Below, piece by piece: positions 38,193 through 49,700 of a stretch of 64,000 bases of DNA; position 1 is the stretch's first letter, and each line of letters begins with the position of its first letter. The position numbers and the translations under genes were made by a program. Source of the stretch: Parasitella parasitica (lineage: Eukaryota > Mucoromycota > Mucoromycetes > Mucorales > Mucoraceae). The notes below the pieces were generated by a model. It saw only the letters and a list, made by a program, of their open reading frames with translations, was not told the origin of the DNA and searched no databases. Where the stretch lies: assembly GCA_025201805.1 (NCBI GenBank), contig MU619316.1:63011-127010 (forward strand). The letters are read 5' to 3'.

Positions 38193-39037
38193 TTAAAGCA
38201 AAATAGCAATGGCACCGGCAGCAATGCCAGCAACGCCCATGACACCAGCCTTGATGCCTGAAGCAGCAGAAGCAGCAGAGGCAGCAGAGGCAGATGCAGA
38301 TGCAGAAGGCTTACCAGAAGCAGAAGCGGCAGATGAAGCAGCAGAAGCTACAGGAGCAGAGGATGAAGCAATAGTAGCGTTAGAGGTGCCAGGGGCAGCA
38401 CCAACGATGGTAAAGTAAGTAGAATAAGTAGTGGCACCATTGCTACCGGCAAAAGCGAGAACATCTATAATTTTGACATGTTTTGGTTAAAAAAAAAAAA
38501 AAAAAAAAATTTTACATGTTTTGGGTAAAAAAAAAAAAAAAAAAAAAAAAAACCATCTCGGCACATAATGAAGAGATAACTTACATGAAGGAGCGGTTTC
38601 GACATTGGCAGGGATATTCCATGAGTAGGAAGGAGGGTTAACAGGAATAGCAGCAGAGAGGATGTTGGGGATTGTGGTCTCCAAGTTGGCAGAGCCGCCC
38701 TTCATCAAAGCGATAGAGTTGATTGTAGTTGAAGGGTTGGTGCTGGCAGTGTCGATGGTCCTATGATTACAAAAATGATATGTTAAAAACAACAGTAGTG
38801 GGCTAAGGATTGCTTTGGCTTACCAAGTGATAGTGTAAGAGGTACCAGCGTTGACGACAGCCTATACAAGCACAATAAAATAATTAGGTTCCATGTCTGA
38901 AGGATAAGACGTATTTATGAAAAACTTACACCATAGCCAGGCAAATTAACAGCAACACCAGCATTGGGCACAGCAGCAGTTTGAGCGTAGACAGTGGATG
39001 CAACGGCAACGAAGATGGCAGCAATAGAAAACTTCAT
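38193..39037 (-). CDS. GPI-anchored, Ser/Ala-rich cell-surface protein (Kre9/Knh1-like domain)
   Basis: Secreted wall or membrane protein, 197 aa. Four minus-strand exons: 39037-38930, 38861-38824, 38760-38585 and 38464-38193. A signal peptide covers residues 1-18 (MKFSIAAIFVAVASTVYA). The central beta-rich domain (about 30-130, with NAGTSYTITW, IALMKGG, YSWNIP and TTYSTYFTIVG) resembles the Ser-Thr-rich GPI-anchored family related to Kre9/Knh1. It is followed by a Ser/Ala-rich stalk (about 140-178) and a hydrophobic tail after GIKAGVMG that suits GPI attachment. A TATA element lies about 75 bases upstream of the ATG. FKS1 is the divergent neighbour, so both flanking genes concern the wall. 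Precise function unknown. Confidence 0.85.
38489..38551. repeat. Tandem duplicated unit with poly(A) runs inside an intron
   Basis: Intron 3 of the GPI-protein gene (38465-38584) contains ACATGTTTTGGTT followed by about 21 A, then ACATGTTTTGGGT followed by about 24-25 A. This is a duplicated unit with homopolymer tails. Confidence 0.75.
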
Positions 39038-39966
39038 TTTTAAAAAAAAAAAAACTCGACAAAGAAAAATGGAGAGGAAAGAAAGATACAGCTGCTGCAC
39101 TTCTTTGCTCGCTTTTATATACTGTACAAGGTGTATAAATCAAGAACCAGACATGTGTAACATCAACCGTGCACCACACACTCAAGCACACAGCTTTTTT
39201 CGAATATTTTTAGACATTATGCCAGAATATTATATATAACATCTGGCTCCTATTTAAAACCTATAAACCAATACTAATAATTGGTTCAGATCACCCTTTT
39301 CCTACCAAATGTCATGGTTACACTGCGGGATCCACGTGCTTTTCGCGATCATCTCCAAGGTCTCTTGTCAAAATGTAGAGACCATCCGCCATCAGTGCTA
39401 TTGCTAAAATTGTAGCTTCTGAAAATACTCATCGAGACACAAGCTATTGCGAGGAGCTTTTTTTATTATTATTATTGTTAGTACCCCTAGTATCACAATT
39501 GATTGGCTGTAACCTGCCAAATTCTTAATAAGTATACGAGTTGATTGGAATGTGCAGCTCTTTTTTAATGACCTATCTTTGTATATATGCTGAAGGTAAC
39601 GATATAGATGGATTAAATAAGTTTACTATATATAATATACTGTATAGCAAAAGTAGGCTATAAAAAATTGTATGTTTATACAGGAAATGAAGCGAAATAT
39701 TCATTCTGCCCTGATTAGAATAAATATATGCATAGCATGGCATTAATCAGTAACCTCATATAGAGAGGTTTTCCATTGACCTTTGTCGATATTAAACTGT
39801 AATGGCCCCTAGCATTTGCATATTAAAAAGGTTTTTGACGTTGGTACGGAACATTTATCATCATATTCTTCCATAAACATTTTTGACCCTCCTTTTCTCT
39901 TTCTCTCTCTCTCTCTCTTTTCCTCTCTCTGTTCTCTGTTTATCAATACATGAAATATTTACTGCA
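39038..39966. promoter_or_regulatory. Divergent upstream region of the GPI-protein gene and FKS1
   Basis: About 930 bases. TATATAAAA on the minus strand at 39113-39122 serves the GPI gene. Near FKS1 a long pyrimidine tract (about 39890-39940, CT repeats) precedes the first ATG, typical of strongly expressed fungal genes. No ORF is supported. Confidence 0.55.
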
Positions 39967-40103
39967 ATGACAGCAGGCAAACCAACGTAAGTTACAATAA
40001 TAAAACATTGGCAACTAGACACTCACATATAGACTGCATAGACATGAAAAAGAGCAAATAAATAAAAGTATATACCATCAAAAAAACCCTTGAAAAGCAA
40101 ATG

Positions 40104-40181
<78 letters not shown>

Positions 40182-43100
40182 GCATCTATTCCGATACATT
40201 TTCCTCCAACAAATGCTACACAACAGCCGCCAACTTTGCATTCTATTTATACAGAATTGCAAGACAAAAAATCGCTACGAAGCGAGTCGACGCTAGCTAA
40301 CCAGCAGCCCAAAAGCGATGATGATGTTTACAACAATTGGGATCAAGACCCGGTTTCATTCATTGAAATCCATACTATCTTTTTGAATTATCAGGCAAAG
40401 TACGGATTTCAACATGACAATACCCGCAACATGTACGACCACTTGATGACCATGCTGGATTCGCGCTCTGCTCGCATGTCAACTAAGTTAGCCTTATGGA
40501 CGCTTCATGCCGAATATATAGGCGGGGAGCACAGCAACTATAGAAAGTGGTATTTCGCCTCTCATCTCGGTCTCGATGATGGCCACACGCCAAGCAATAG
40601 CCCAACCGGCCTGCTTTTATCAGAGGCCAAACGGGAATGGAGAGAAAGAATGGAGTCGATGTCTGATCATGACCGTATAGCGCATCTAGCGCTGTATTTA
40701 CTGATCTGGGGAGAAGCTGCTACACTTCGGTACACGCCTGAATTACTTTGTTTTATATTCTACATTGCCGAAGGGTACAGGACAAGTGCAAACGAGCCTG
40801 GTTTTGTTGCGCCGCCATTCCTTGACACGGTAGTCTCGCCGCTCTATAACTTTATGCGAGATCAGACATACCAAGTGATAAAGGGGCACTATGTTCGTCG
40901 CGAAAAAGACCACTGTCAGATCATAGGCTATGATGATATCAATCAGCTGTTCTGGGATAGAGGCGCTATTGCGAATTTACGTCTGCTGGGCGGTGGAGGC
41001 TACTTGAAAGACATTCCAAAGGAAAGGCGCTTTCTTTCACTCGGCAAAGTCGATTGGAACAGTGCCTTCCGGAAGACATTTTACGAGACTCGATCCTGGT
41101 TCCATCTACTTTTGAATTTCTCACGCGTGTGGATTATACACGCTGCATCATTCTGGTATTACATGGCTGCCAGCGTGGACTTTATCTATTTGGACAAAAA
41201 GAAGCAAAATGGGAGCAAAGACGCTGCCACCATTGACCTGCCTGTCAAGTTATCTGTGGTTGGCCTGGGAGGACTTGTTGCCGTGCTGCTCATGACCGCT
41301 GCAACTATTGCTGAATACAACTACCTGAAATTGTCCATCAAAACAGCAAGTATTCTGACGACAAGACTGTCCGTTCTGGCTTTCCTGGCTTGTTGCCATG
41401 TCGCGTGCTCTGTCTATATACTGAAGTTTGATCAAACCAGCAAGTTGGCATTGATTTTATCTTCGTGCCAGCTTGGCGTAGGTGCTCTTGTGTCTATTCT
41501 CTTGGCGATTGTTCCTTCTGCCAACCTATTCCACCGTCAAAAGTCAAGCCGCTCTCTTTGCTGCAAGGCATTTACAGCCAATTTTGCTGCCATGGTGGAT
41601 GACGATAGATTTTTGTCCATCTTGCTGTGGATCTGCGTGTTTAGTTGCAAATTCTTGGAGACGTACTTTTTTTTGGCGCTATCATTCCGCGACGCTCTTT
41701 CCGTAACAACGCTGATGCAGCTCAACAACTGCAGTGCTGATCCTTTGCTGGGCCACTGGCTCTGTTCGGTTATGCCTGTACTGACGACGGTCCTCATGTT
41801 CTCGGTAGAGCTGGTCCTATTCTTTCTGGATACATACCTCTGGTACGTCATCTGGAGTACTATCTTCTCGGTGTCTCAGTCTATGCGACTTGGCATCTCT
41901 ATCATGACATCGTGGAGACAGCTGTTCATGAAGCTGCCACACCAGATGTTTTCCAAAATAACGGCCACCAAGGATTTCATCTCAGTGCACATGCGTCGTA
42001 TGGCATGTTCTCAGATGTGGAATGCAATTATCATTAGCATGTACAGAGACCACTTGCTATCAGTAAACCACCTGCAGTCGTTGCTCTACCAGGTTCGTCT
42101 GGATCAGGACGAGCACGGCATCACCAAACGAGAGCTTCATGCGCCACCCATTTTTGACCCTGCATTATCACTTGATATGGAGGATTACTTTCCAAAGCAA
42201 TCAGAAGCCGAAAGGAGATTATCGTTCTTTGCTCAAAGCTTGTCTACACAGTTTCCGCTGCCATGCTCTGTCCAAACCATGCCCATTTTCACAGTATTTA
42301 CTCCACATTACGCTGAAAAAATGCTGCTGTCGTTGAGGGAAATCATTCGCGAGGAAGATTCAACAACGCGGGTTACTCTGCTCGAGTACCTGAAGCGTTT
42401 GCACCCAAGTGAGTGGAACAACTTTGTCAAGGACACTATGTTTATTGCAGACGAAAATCAAATGCCATCCAAACCTTCTGAAAAGGATGATTTGCCATTC
42501 TATTGCATCGGATTCAAGTCCTCAGCCCCTGAATATACTCTGCGTACTCGTGTTTGGGCCTCGTTGCGTGCTCAGACTTTGTACCGTACCATAAATGGAT
42601 TTATGAATTATGCTCGTGCATTAAAGATATTGCACCGTATTGAGAATCCTGACCTGAATGATCCCTCGTTAAACAGCGGCAAGGATGATGACGATGTGTC
42701 AACTTTGCATCAAGGGGAAGACGAGGAAAACCACAAGAGAGAGACTGAAAGCCTGCTGGATACGATTGCAAATCAAAAGTTCCGTTTCTTGGTGGCCATG
42801 CAAAGATATGCCAAGTTCAACCAAGAGGAAGCTGCCAATTGCGAATTTCTGTTGACAGAGTACCCTCATTTGCAAGTTGCTTACATTGACGAAGAGTTGG
42901 ATCCAGACACGCAGCAGATCACTTACTACTCGGTGCTTATTGATGGCCATTGCGATGTATTGCCAAACAACAAGCGTGTGCCCAAGTATCGCATCAAACT
43001 ACCCGGAAATCCAATCTTGGGTGACGGAAAATCAGACAACCAGAATCATGCTCTTATTTTTTATAGGGGCGAGTATCTACAGCTTGTGGATGCTAATCAA

Positions 43101-45363
43101 GACAACTATCTTGAGGAATGCTTGAAGATCCGTAGCATTTTTGGTGAATTTGAACAGCAAGGCCAGGATCTGTCGCTAGAGCAAGTGTATGCGCTTTCTT
43201 CGACAGACAAAGCAGACAAAAAGGCCAAGAAAGCTACAAACCCAGAAGCTCCTATTGCCATCGTTGGCGCTCGCGAATACATTTTCTCAGAGAACGTCGG
43301 TATGCTTGGCGATGTAGCTGCTGGCAAAGAGCAGACATTCGGCACTTTGACCCAGCGGATCATGGCCAAGATCGGTGGACGTCTGCATTACGGTCATCCT
43401 GATTTCTTGAATGCTGTATTTATGACTACAAGAGGCGGTGTCTCCAAGGCGCAGCGTGGTTTGCATCTGAACGAGGATATTTATGCCGGTATGAATGCTT
43501 TGCTTCGTGGCGGTCGCATCAAGCATACAGAGTATCTGCAATGTGGTAAAGGAAGAGACCTTGGCTTCTGTTCAATTCTCAATTTTACTACTAAAATTGG
43601 CACTGGTATGGGCGAACAGCTGCTGTCTCGAGAATACTATTATTTGGGCACTCAACTCCCATTGGATCGATTCTTAACATTCTACTATGCCCATCCGGGA
43701 TTTCACATGAACAACATCATGATTATCTTTGCCGTCCAAGTATTTCTGTTCTGCATGACGTTGGTGGGCACAATGGCTGCAGGACTCCCGCATTGCATGG
43801 GTAGCAACTGCTTTGATGTAAGACCTGTGTATGACTGGTTGCAGCGTTGCATATTATCTATCTTTATGGTGTTCTTTATCGCATTTTTGCCACTGTTTTT
43901 GCAAGAACTGACGGAAAAGGGGACAGGTCGATCGGTCTGGCGTTTGGTAAAGCAGTTTTTGTCTTTGTCTCCCTTGTTTGAAGTGTTTGTTACTCAAATC
44001 TATGCCAACGCCGTCTTGTCTAATCTGAGCTTTGGCGGTGCAAGATACATTGCCACTGGAAGAGGGTTTGCTACGTCCAGACTTCCGTTTTCTGTCCTCT
44101 ATTCTCGGTTTGCACATCCTAGCATCTACTTTGGGGCACGTACCATGTTTATGCTCTTTTTTGTTTCACTGGCGCTGTGGATCCCTCATCTAATCTACTT
44201 TTGGGCTACTGTTGCCTCTCTTTTAGTGTCTCCCTTTGTATTCAACCCTCACCAGTTTGTCCTTATGGAATTCATCAATGATTACCGAGAGTTTTTAGGC
44301 TGGTTGTCTCGCGGTAATTCTTCAAGGCCTTATGACCATTCTTGGATCTCATTCTGCCGTCAAATCCGCACCCAAGTTACAGGAAACAAAAAGAAGGCGA
44401 GGGAAAACTCCACCATGTCTGGTAACAAACCTATCGTAGCTGTTCCTCGCGCTCATTTATCAAGCATCTTTTTTGCTGAAATCATGATGCCTTTAATCCA
44501 AAGCGTGTTGTGTGTTGCATGCTATACTTTTTACAAGAGTCGCGAGCAAGTCGATACCTATGGTGCTCTCAAAAATCCCGTCAACACACAGCTGGGTCCA
44601 TTGGGCGCTTCAGGCCGCATCTTGTTTATCTCAGTGTCGCCTATTGTCTTTAATGCCATCATGCTGATATTTGTCCAGTTTTGGTCTCTTATTGGATGCC
44701 GCCTCAAAAGAACAGGATTTTACATGTCCATGCTGGCTCATACTTTTGCGCTTTTAGGATTCATTTTTTTCTATGAGGTTCTATGGACTTTGGAAAGATT
44801 TCAAGTGAGATCTACGTTGCTTGGGCTACTCTCAGTATTTGCAGTACAACGATTCATCTTCAAGTCTTTTGTAGCCGTTTTTTTGACCCGAGAGCTTCAT
44901 CACGATGCAACAAACCGAGCATGGTGGTCTGGTAGATGGAGTGGAAGCCAAGTAAGCAGTGTATATATACCCATTACATGACCATAATCTAACATGTTGC
45001 GCTATACATAATTAGGTTGGAAATCTGGCTGCTAGGGAATACATTTGTAAAATTGTCGAAATGTCGGTATTTACTACAGATTTTATCTTGGGACACTTGA
45101 TTCTGTTTGGCCTATTCCCATTCACACTGATACCTTCCATCGATCGGATTCATTCTTTGATTCTGTTCTGGCTGAGGCCTTCAAACCAAATCCGACCTTC
45201 TGTGTTGCCTACAAAAGAAAGAAAAAGACGAACACGAATCGCCCTCATCTATGGTCCGTTATTTGTCCTTGTTTTATTATGTTTTGCCGCCCTTATTATT
45301 TTACCTCCAAAATTATCTCCCAAGTTACCGTTAGCATATCAAATGATTGTCAAATATTTTTAA
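39967..45363 (+). CDS. FKS1: 1,3-beta-D-glucan synthase catalytic subunit (GT48)
   Basis: Plasma-membrane enzyme that makes beta-1,3-glucan from UDP-glucose; about 1723 aa in the preferred model. The body is one long exon, 40183-44951, then 45016-45363. It opens with the FKS1 domain (DQDPVSFIEIHTIFLNYQ, LALWTLHAEYIGGE, YLLIWGEAATLRYTPE), followed by membrane helices. The large cytosolic catalytic region contains DANQDNYLEECLKIRS, GRLHYGHPDFLNAVFM, RGGVSKAQRGLHLNEDIYAG and GKGRDLGFCSILNFTTKIG. A second membrane block ends the protein. The N-terminus is uncertain. An ATG at 39967 with donor at 39987 needs a middle exon (40033-40067) to keep phase. The alternative frame from 40101 would start with about 25 lysines from a poly(A) tract and is unlikely. 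Rho1 is the known activator of this enzyme. Confidence 0.95.
40104..40179. repeat. Poly(A) homopolymer, 76 nt
   Basis: Uninterrupted A run ending two bases before the AG acceptor of the main FKS1 exon. It occupies most of the predicted intron 39987-40182, or 40068-40182 in the three-exon start model. Confidence 0.92.
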
Positions 45364-46779
45364 AATTAAAGAACTATACTTTATTGTAGCCATTCAAAGT
45401 AGGACGCTGGTATGATTATTCGCTTGTATTAGAATCATGTTCAAAAATAATTTTTCAGCTTGAATTCAAGCAAATCTCGCCATCCACTACTGGTATATAG
45501 AGCCACCGATGAAATTGTATAGACTAGCTTGATACACACACCTTGAGAAAATTATGACAATACCGAGACAGATCGAGTTCCTGAAGTCGAAGTTTTCAGG
45601 ATTTAAACAAACCGATTATGATGGTAATAGGTACAGTATATCACTATTCAAAGGAAGATCTTCCAATAGCGGCGCCCTCTTTAAATATACTTTAGCAGGG
45701 AAGGCCGTTGTTTCTATCTAATAGCAGATTGTGTTTCTTTAGGCTCACTGAAAAAGTTTATGTGCAAGCCAGGTAAAAAGCGTGAATTCTTATATCGCAA
45801 ATTTTGAGATGCACAAGCTGTAACAGTACTCTGCTTATTGATCATGGCATTACGATTTGTCTGTATGCCTTTCATTTGCATTCTTCGTGATAATGATAGC
45901 TTTGAATCAGAACAACAATAACAAATAATGGCTATCCTCAGCAGTTATGGCTATCCCGTTTGAATAAACAAAGATACGCAAAGCAAGATAATACAGGATT
46001 GTGTCATCCGTTGGATGCAACATTCGTACATTTATATGAGCAACTAAAGCAACGATTGACGACCTAACGAACAGCTGCTATTCTAGAGACTTGAGAAGGA
46101 TTTTGACTTGGGAACCTACTTTATAGTTTCTCAGTATTTTGCGGATTGAATTTATAAAAATTTCATCTAGGGGTAACTTGGGGATTCCTATTAATGTGTA
46201 GTTGCAGGTATACATGGTTTAGACATCATCACCGTCAATGATTCCTTTTACGTTATCAACCAATGACAAGGAATCAATTACAAACAAACGGGTGTTTCAA
46301 GGTGCGCAAACCACCATCAAAACTGCATTTTGGCTGCCCCTCTCTTTTCCAGCCCTTTATTTAACTTCTACCTCTTGCTTTCCTTCTTTATTTTATTTTT
46401 TTGACAACGAACACAGAGAAAGAGAAGGTCCATCTAGGTTTACAGTAGGTAAATACAGTCAAAGAGCACTTGAAGGATCTGAACATTTAGCCGGGTTTAT
46501 CTTTTTCTTGTTGTGTTAGTTTTGTTATTCCCGTCTAGCATCTGAAACGTTTTGGTGAAAAAAACTCGTACTGCAGACGATTTGAAACTGGAGCAGTTGA
46601 CAAAAGCAAACAGAAGGGCCTAGAAACGCAAAATAAATCACACACATATATATATTGTAAAGCGTTGTTTTTTAGCAACCAACCACCAGTGGAAGCATCA
46701 CCAAAAACAACATAAAAATCGAAATTTCAACAGCAGCAATAAATAAAGCAGCCTTGTCCGCATCAAACAGCCAAAAACC
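45364..46779. other. Intergenic, no gene seen
   Basis: About 1.4 kb between FKS1 and the kinesin gene. A 93-codon ORF at 46238-46519 lies in what is probably the kinesin 5' region and has no motif. Pyrimidine-rich sequence lies near 46330-46400. Confidence 0.6.
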
Positions 46780-49700
46780 ATGAGTGGAGGTAATATTAAA
46801 GTCGTTGTGCGTTGTCGTCCTATGAACGCCCGAGGTAAAACTGCATTTTTGATTTGATCCAATTCGTTACATATCATACTGATGCACTGTACAACACTGC
46901 AGAAATTGCTCGTGGAGCAGTCGGATTGATTCGTATGGACGGTGATCAAACCATCATCAGCCGCCCTCCTGATCAAAGAACTGGCAAGGAGTCCGAAGAT
47001 GTAAAGGCTTTCACATTTGATAAATCCTATTGGTCTGCAGACAAAAACGATCCTCGTTATGCCGACCAACAAGCAGTGTATAATGACTTGGGCGAAGAAT
47101 TGCTGGATCACGCTTTTGATGGATACAATTGCTGTATTTTTGCATGTAAGCATCAACCAAGCTAGACAACACATTTTATGTGTACTTAAACCCTAGTATG
47201 CTAGATGGTCAAACCGGCGCTGGAAAATCGTATTCAATGGTAGAAAAGAAATCCACCTAAACATGGCACCCAAGGTCTAATCGTACTGATTTTTTATTTT
47301 TTTATTTTTTGTGTTTTTTCTTTAGATGGGCTATGGCGAAGATATTGGTATTATCCCTCGCACATGCGAAGAACTGTTTAAACGCATTGGTGCTAACTCA
47401 CAGCCCAATCTGACGTATCGTGTGGAAGTATCGTACATCGAAATCTACAATGAAAAAGTGCGTGATCTGTTGAATCCCAAGAATAAGGGCAATTTAAAAG
47501 TAAGAGAGCATCCTTCATTAGGGCCGTACGTTGAGGACCTATCTCGTTTGGTTGTTACATCATTTCAAGACATTGATCACCTCATGGACGAAGGAAACAA
47601 GGTAAACTGGCGCATACGCTGATGGCGATTTATTCATCCTTTTTTTTTTTTCTACATGTATACACTTAGGCGAGAACAGTCGCTGCGACAAACATGAATG
47701 AAACATCATCTCGATCGCATGCAGTATTTACAGTATTCTTGACGCAAAAAAGATTGGATGACTTGACAAAGCTGGAGACGGAAAAAGTGGCTAGAATCAG
47801 GTACACTTTTCATCAGATCAGAAAATAGCAGACTTGTATTGAAACTGTTTAGTTTGGTGGATCTAGCAGGTAGCGAACGTGCTAATAGTACTGGCGCAAC
47901 TGGTGCTAGGCTCAAAGAAGGCGCAAATATCAATCGCTCGCTTACAACTCTGGGCAAGGTCATTGCCGGTTTAGCAGAGCAATCGTCGCAAGAGGGAAAG
48001 CGGGGCAAGAAGAAGGAAGCCTTTATACCCTACAGAGATTCTGCAAGTATCATTTACAAGTGTTGTTTCACGGGACTAATAATAGTGCTATTCAGGTATT
48101 GACATGGCTTTTGAAAGACTCACTAGGCGGCAACTCTAAAACAGCCATGATTGCGGCAATTTCGCAGGCGGACTATGACGAAACTCTCAGTACCTTGAGA
48201 TATGCAGATCAAGCAAAGCGCATCAAGAATAAGGCTATTGTGAACGAAGATCCCAACGCTAAACTCATTCGAGACCTTAAGGATGAACTTGATCAGCTTC
48301 GTGATAGACTGCGTACCTATGCACCAGAAGAAGTCGAACAATTGACGGCGACCAGCGCTTATAAAAGCACAAATGCAAGTACGAGTGCGTCTCGCATGCC
48401 TTCAGCAGCAGCAGCAGCAGCAGCAGCAGCAAAGACTGGCATGGCGTCTGATCAGAAAACAGTGTCTGAATTTGAAATCATGGATAGCTCCGGCAAGAAG
48501 AAAAAGATGACAAAGGAAGAGATCATAGAGCAACTGCAGAGCTCTGAAAAACTGCTGGCAAATCTGAATGAAAGCTGGGAAGAGAAGCTTAAAAAGACAG
48601 AGGAGATTCACTTTGAACGCGAGAAATCCTTAAAGGAGCTGGGCATCACCATCGAAAAGAATGACATGGGTGTCTTTACTCCCAAGACAATACCGTTTAT
48701 CGTCAATTTGAACGAGGACCCGCTCATGTCTGAATGCTTGATGTATCAAATCAAGCCTGGGACTACCCGACTAGGAAGACAAGAAAGCAAAGTTCAAGCT
48801 GATATTCGGCTCAGCGGCTCCAACATCCAAGACAACCATTGCTCATTTGAAAACAAGAACGGCGTTGTGACACTCCATCCAGGAACAGATTCGTTGACTA
48901 TGGTGAATGGAATGCGCATCATAGAGCCGCGGCAGTTGAAGAGTGGCTATCGAATCATCCTCGGGTACTATCACATCTTTCGCTTCAATAACCCTGAAGA
49001 AGTGCGAAAAGAACGCGATCTGCAAAAAGTAGCCATTGGCAATAGCATGAGTGGCGCGACCACGCCTGCCTTGATGGATGACAGCTCACGGCCTGACTCG
49101 CCCTTATCCGATGTTTCTGAGGTGATTGACTGGAACTATGCCCGACGAGAAGCCGCGCTGAACTACTATGGATCAGAAGAATTTGAAGGATTGAAAGACG
49201 AAGAACTGGATGATCTCTACGACCACCTCTCAAAAGTCAGAAACTCGCGAAGGACGCGGTCTGAAAGCAGGGCTGAAAACGAAGACGATAATGTGTCGTC
49301 TACGACAAGAGATTCGTTCAGGAACTCTTCTGCTACAATGCTGGGAACTGATGGCGCCGAGAGCGTTTGCACTGATTTATCCATTGCTCACTCGGACTTG
49401 CTCGAAGAAAAACTTAAGCAAGAAAAGGATCGCATGCGGAAGGAGTTGGACAACCAGAAACGGATATTCGAAGCCAAGATTCATCGCATGTCGCGGCAGT
49501 ACTCGCAGCAGCAGATGGAAGCAGTAGCCAACACCCCCATCTACACGCAAGAGCAGGTTGCAATGATTCAAAAGATACTCTCGAAATGGAGACAACTCAG
49601 GACCGTGGATATGGCAGAAGTTGTGCTTACCAACGCAGTCATGCTGAAAGAAGCCAACATCATATCACGAGAACTCGGCAAGCAAGTGCTCTATCAGTTT

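Noticed and set aside
38209-38418. Plus-strand Ala/Glu-rich ORF
   Set aside because: Antisense of the Ser/Ala-rich stalk of the GPI-anchored protein.
40101-40182. Start of FKS1 at 40101 with a poly-Lys N-terminus
   Set aside because: The lysines come from a poly(A) tract ending at a splice acceptor; an intron is far more likely.
46238-46519. 93-codon ORF upstream of the kinesin gene
   Set aside because: No motif and no splice or promoter support; likely kinesin leader or chance.
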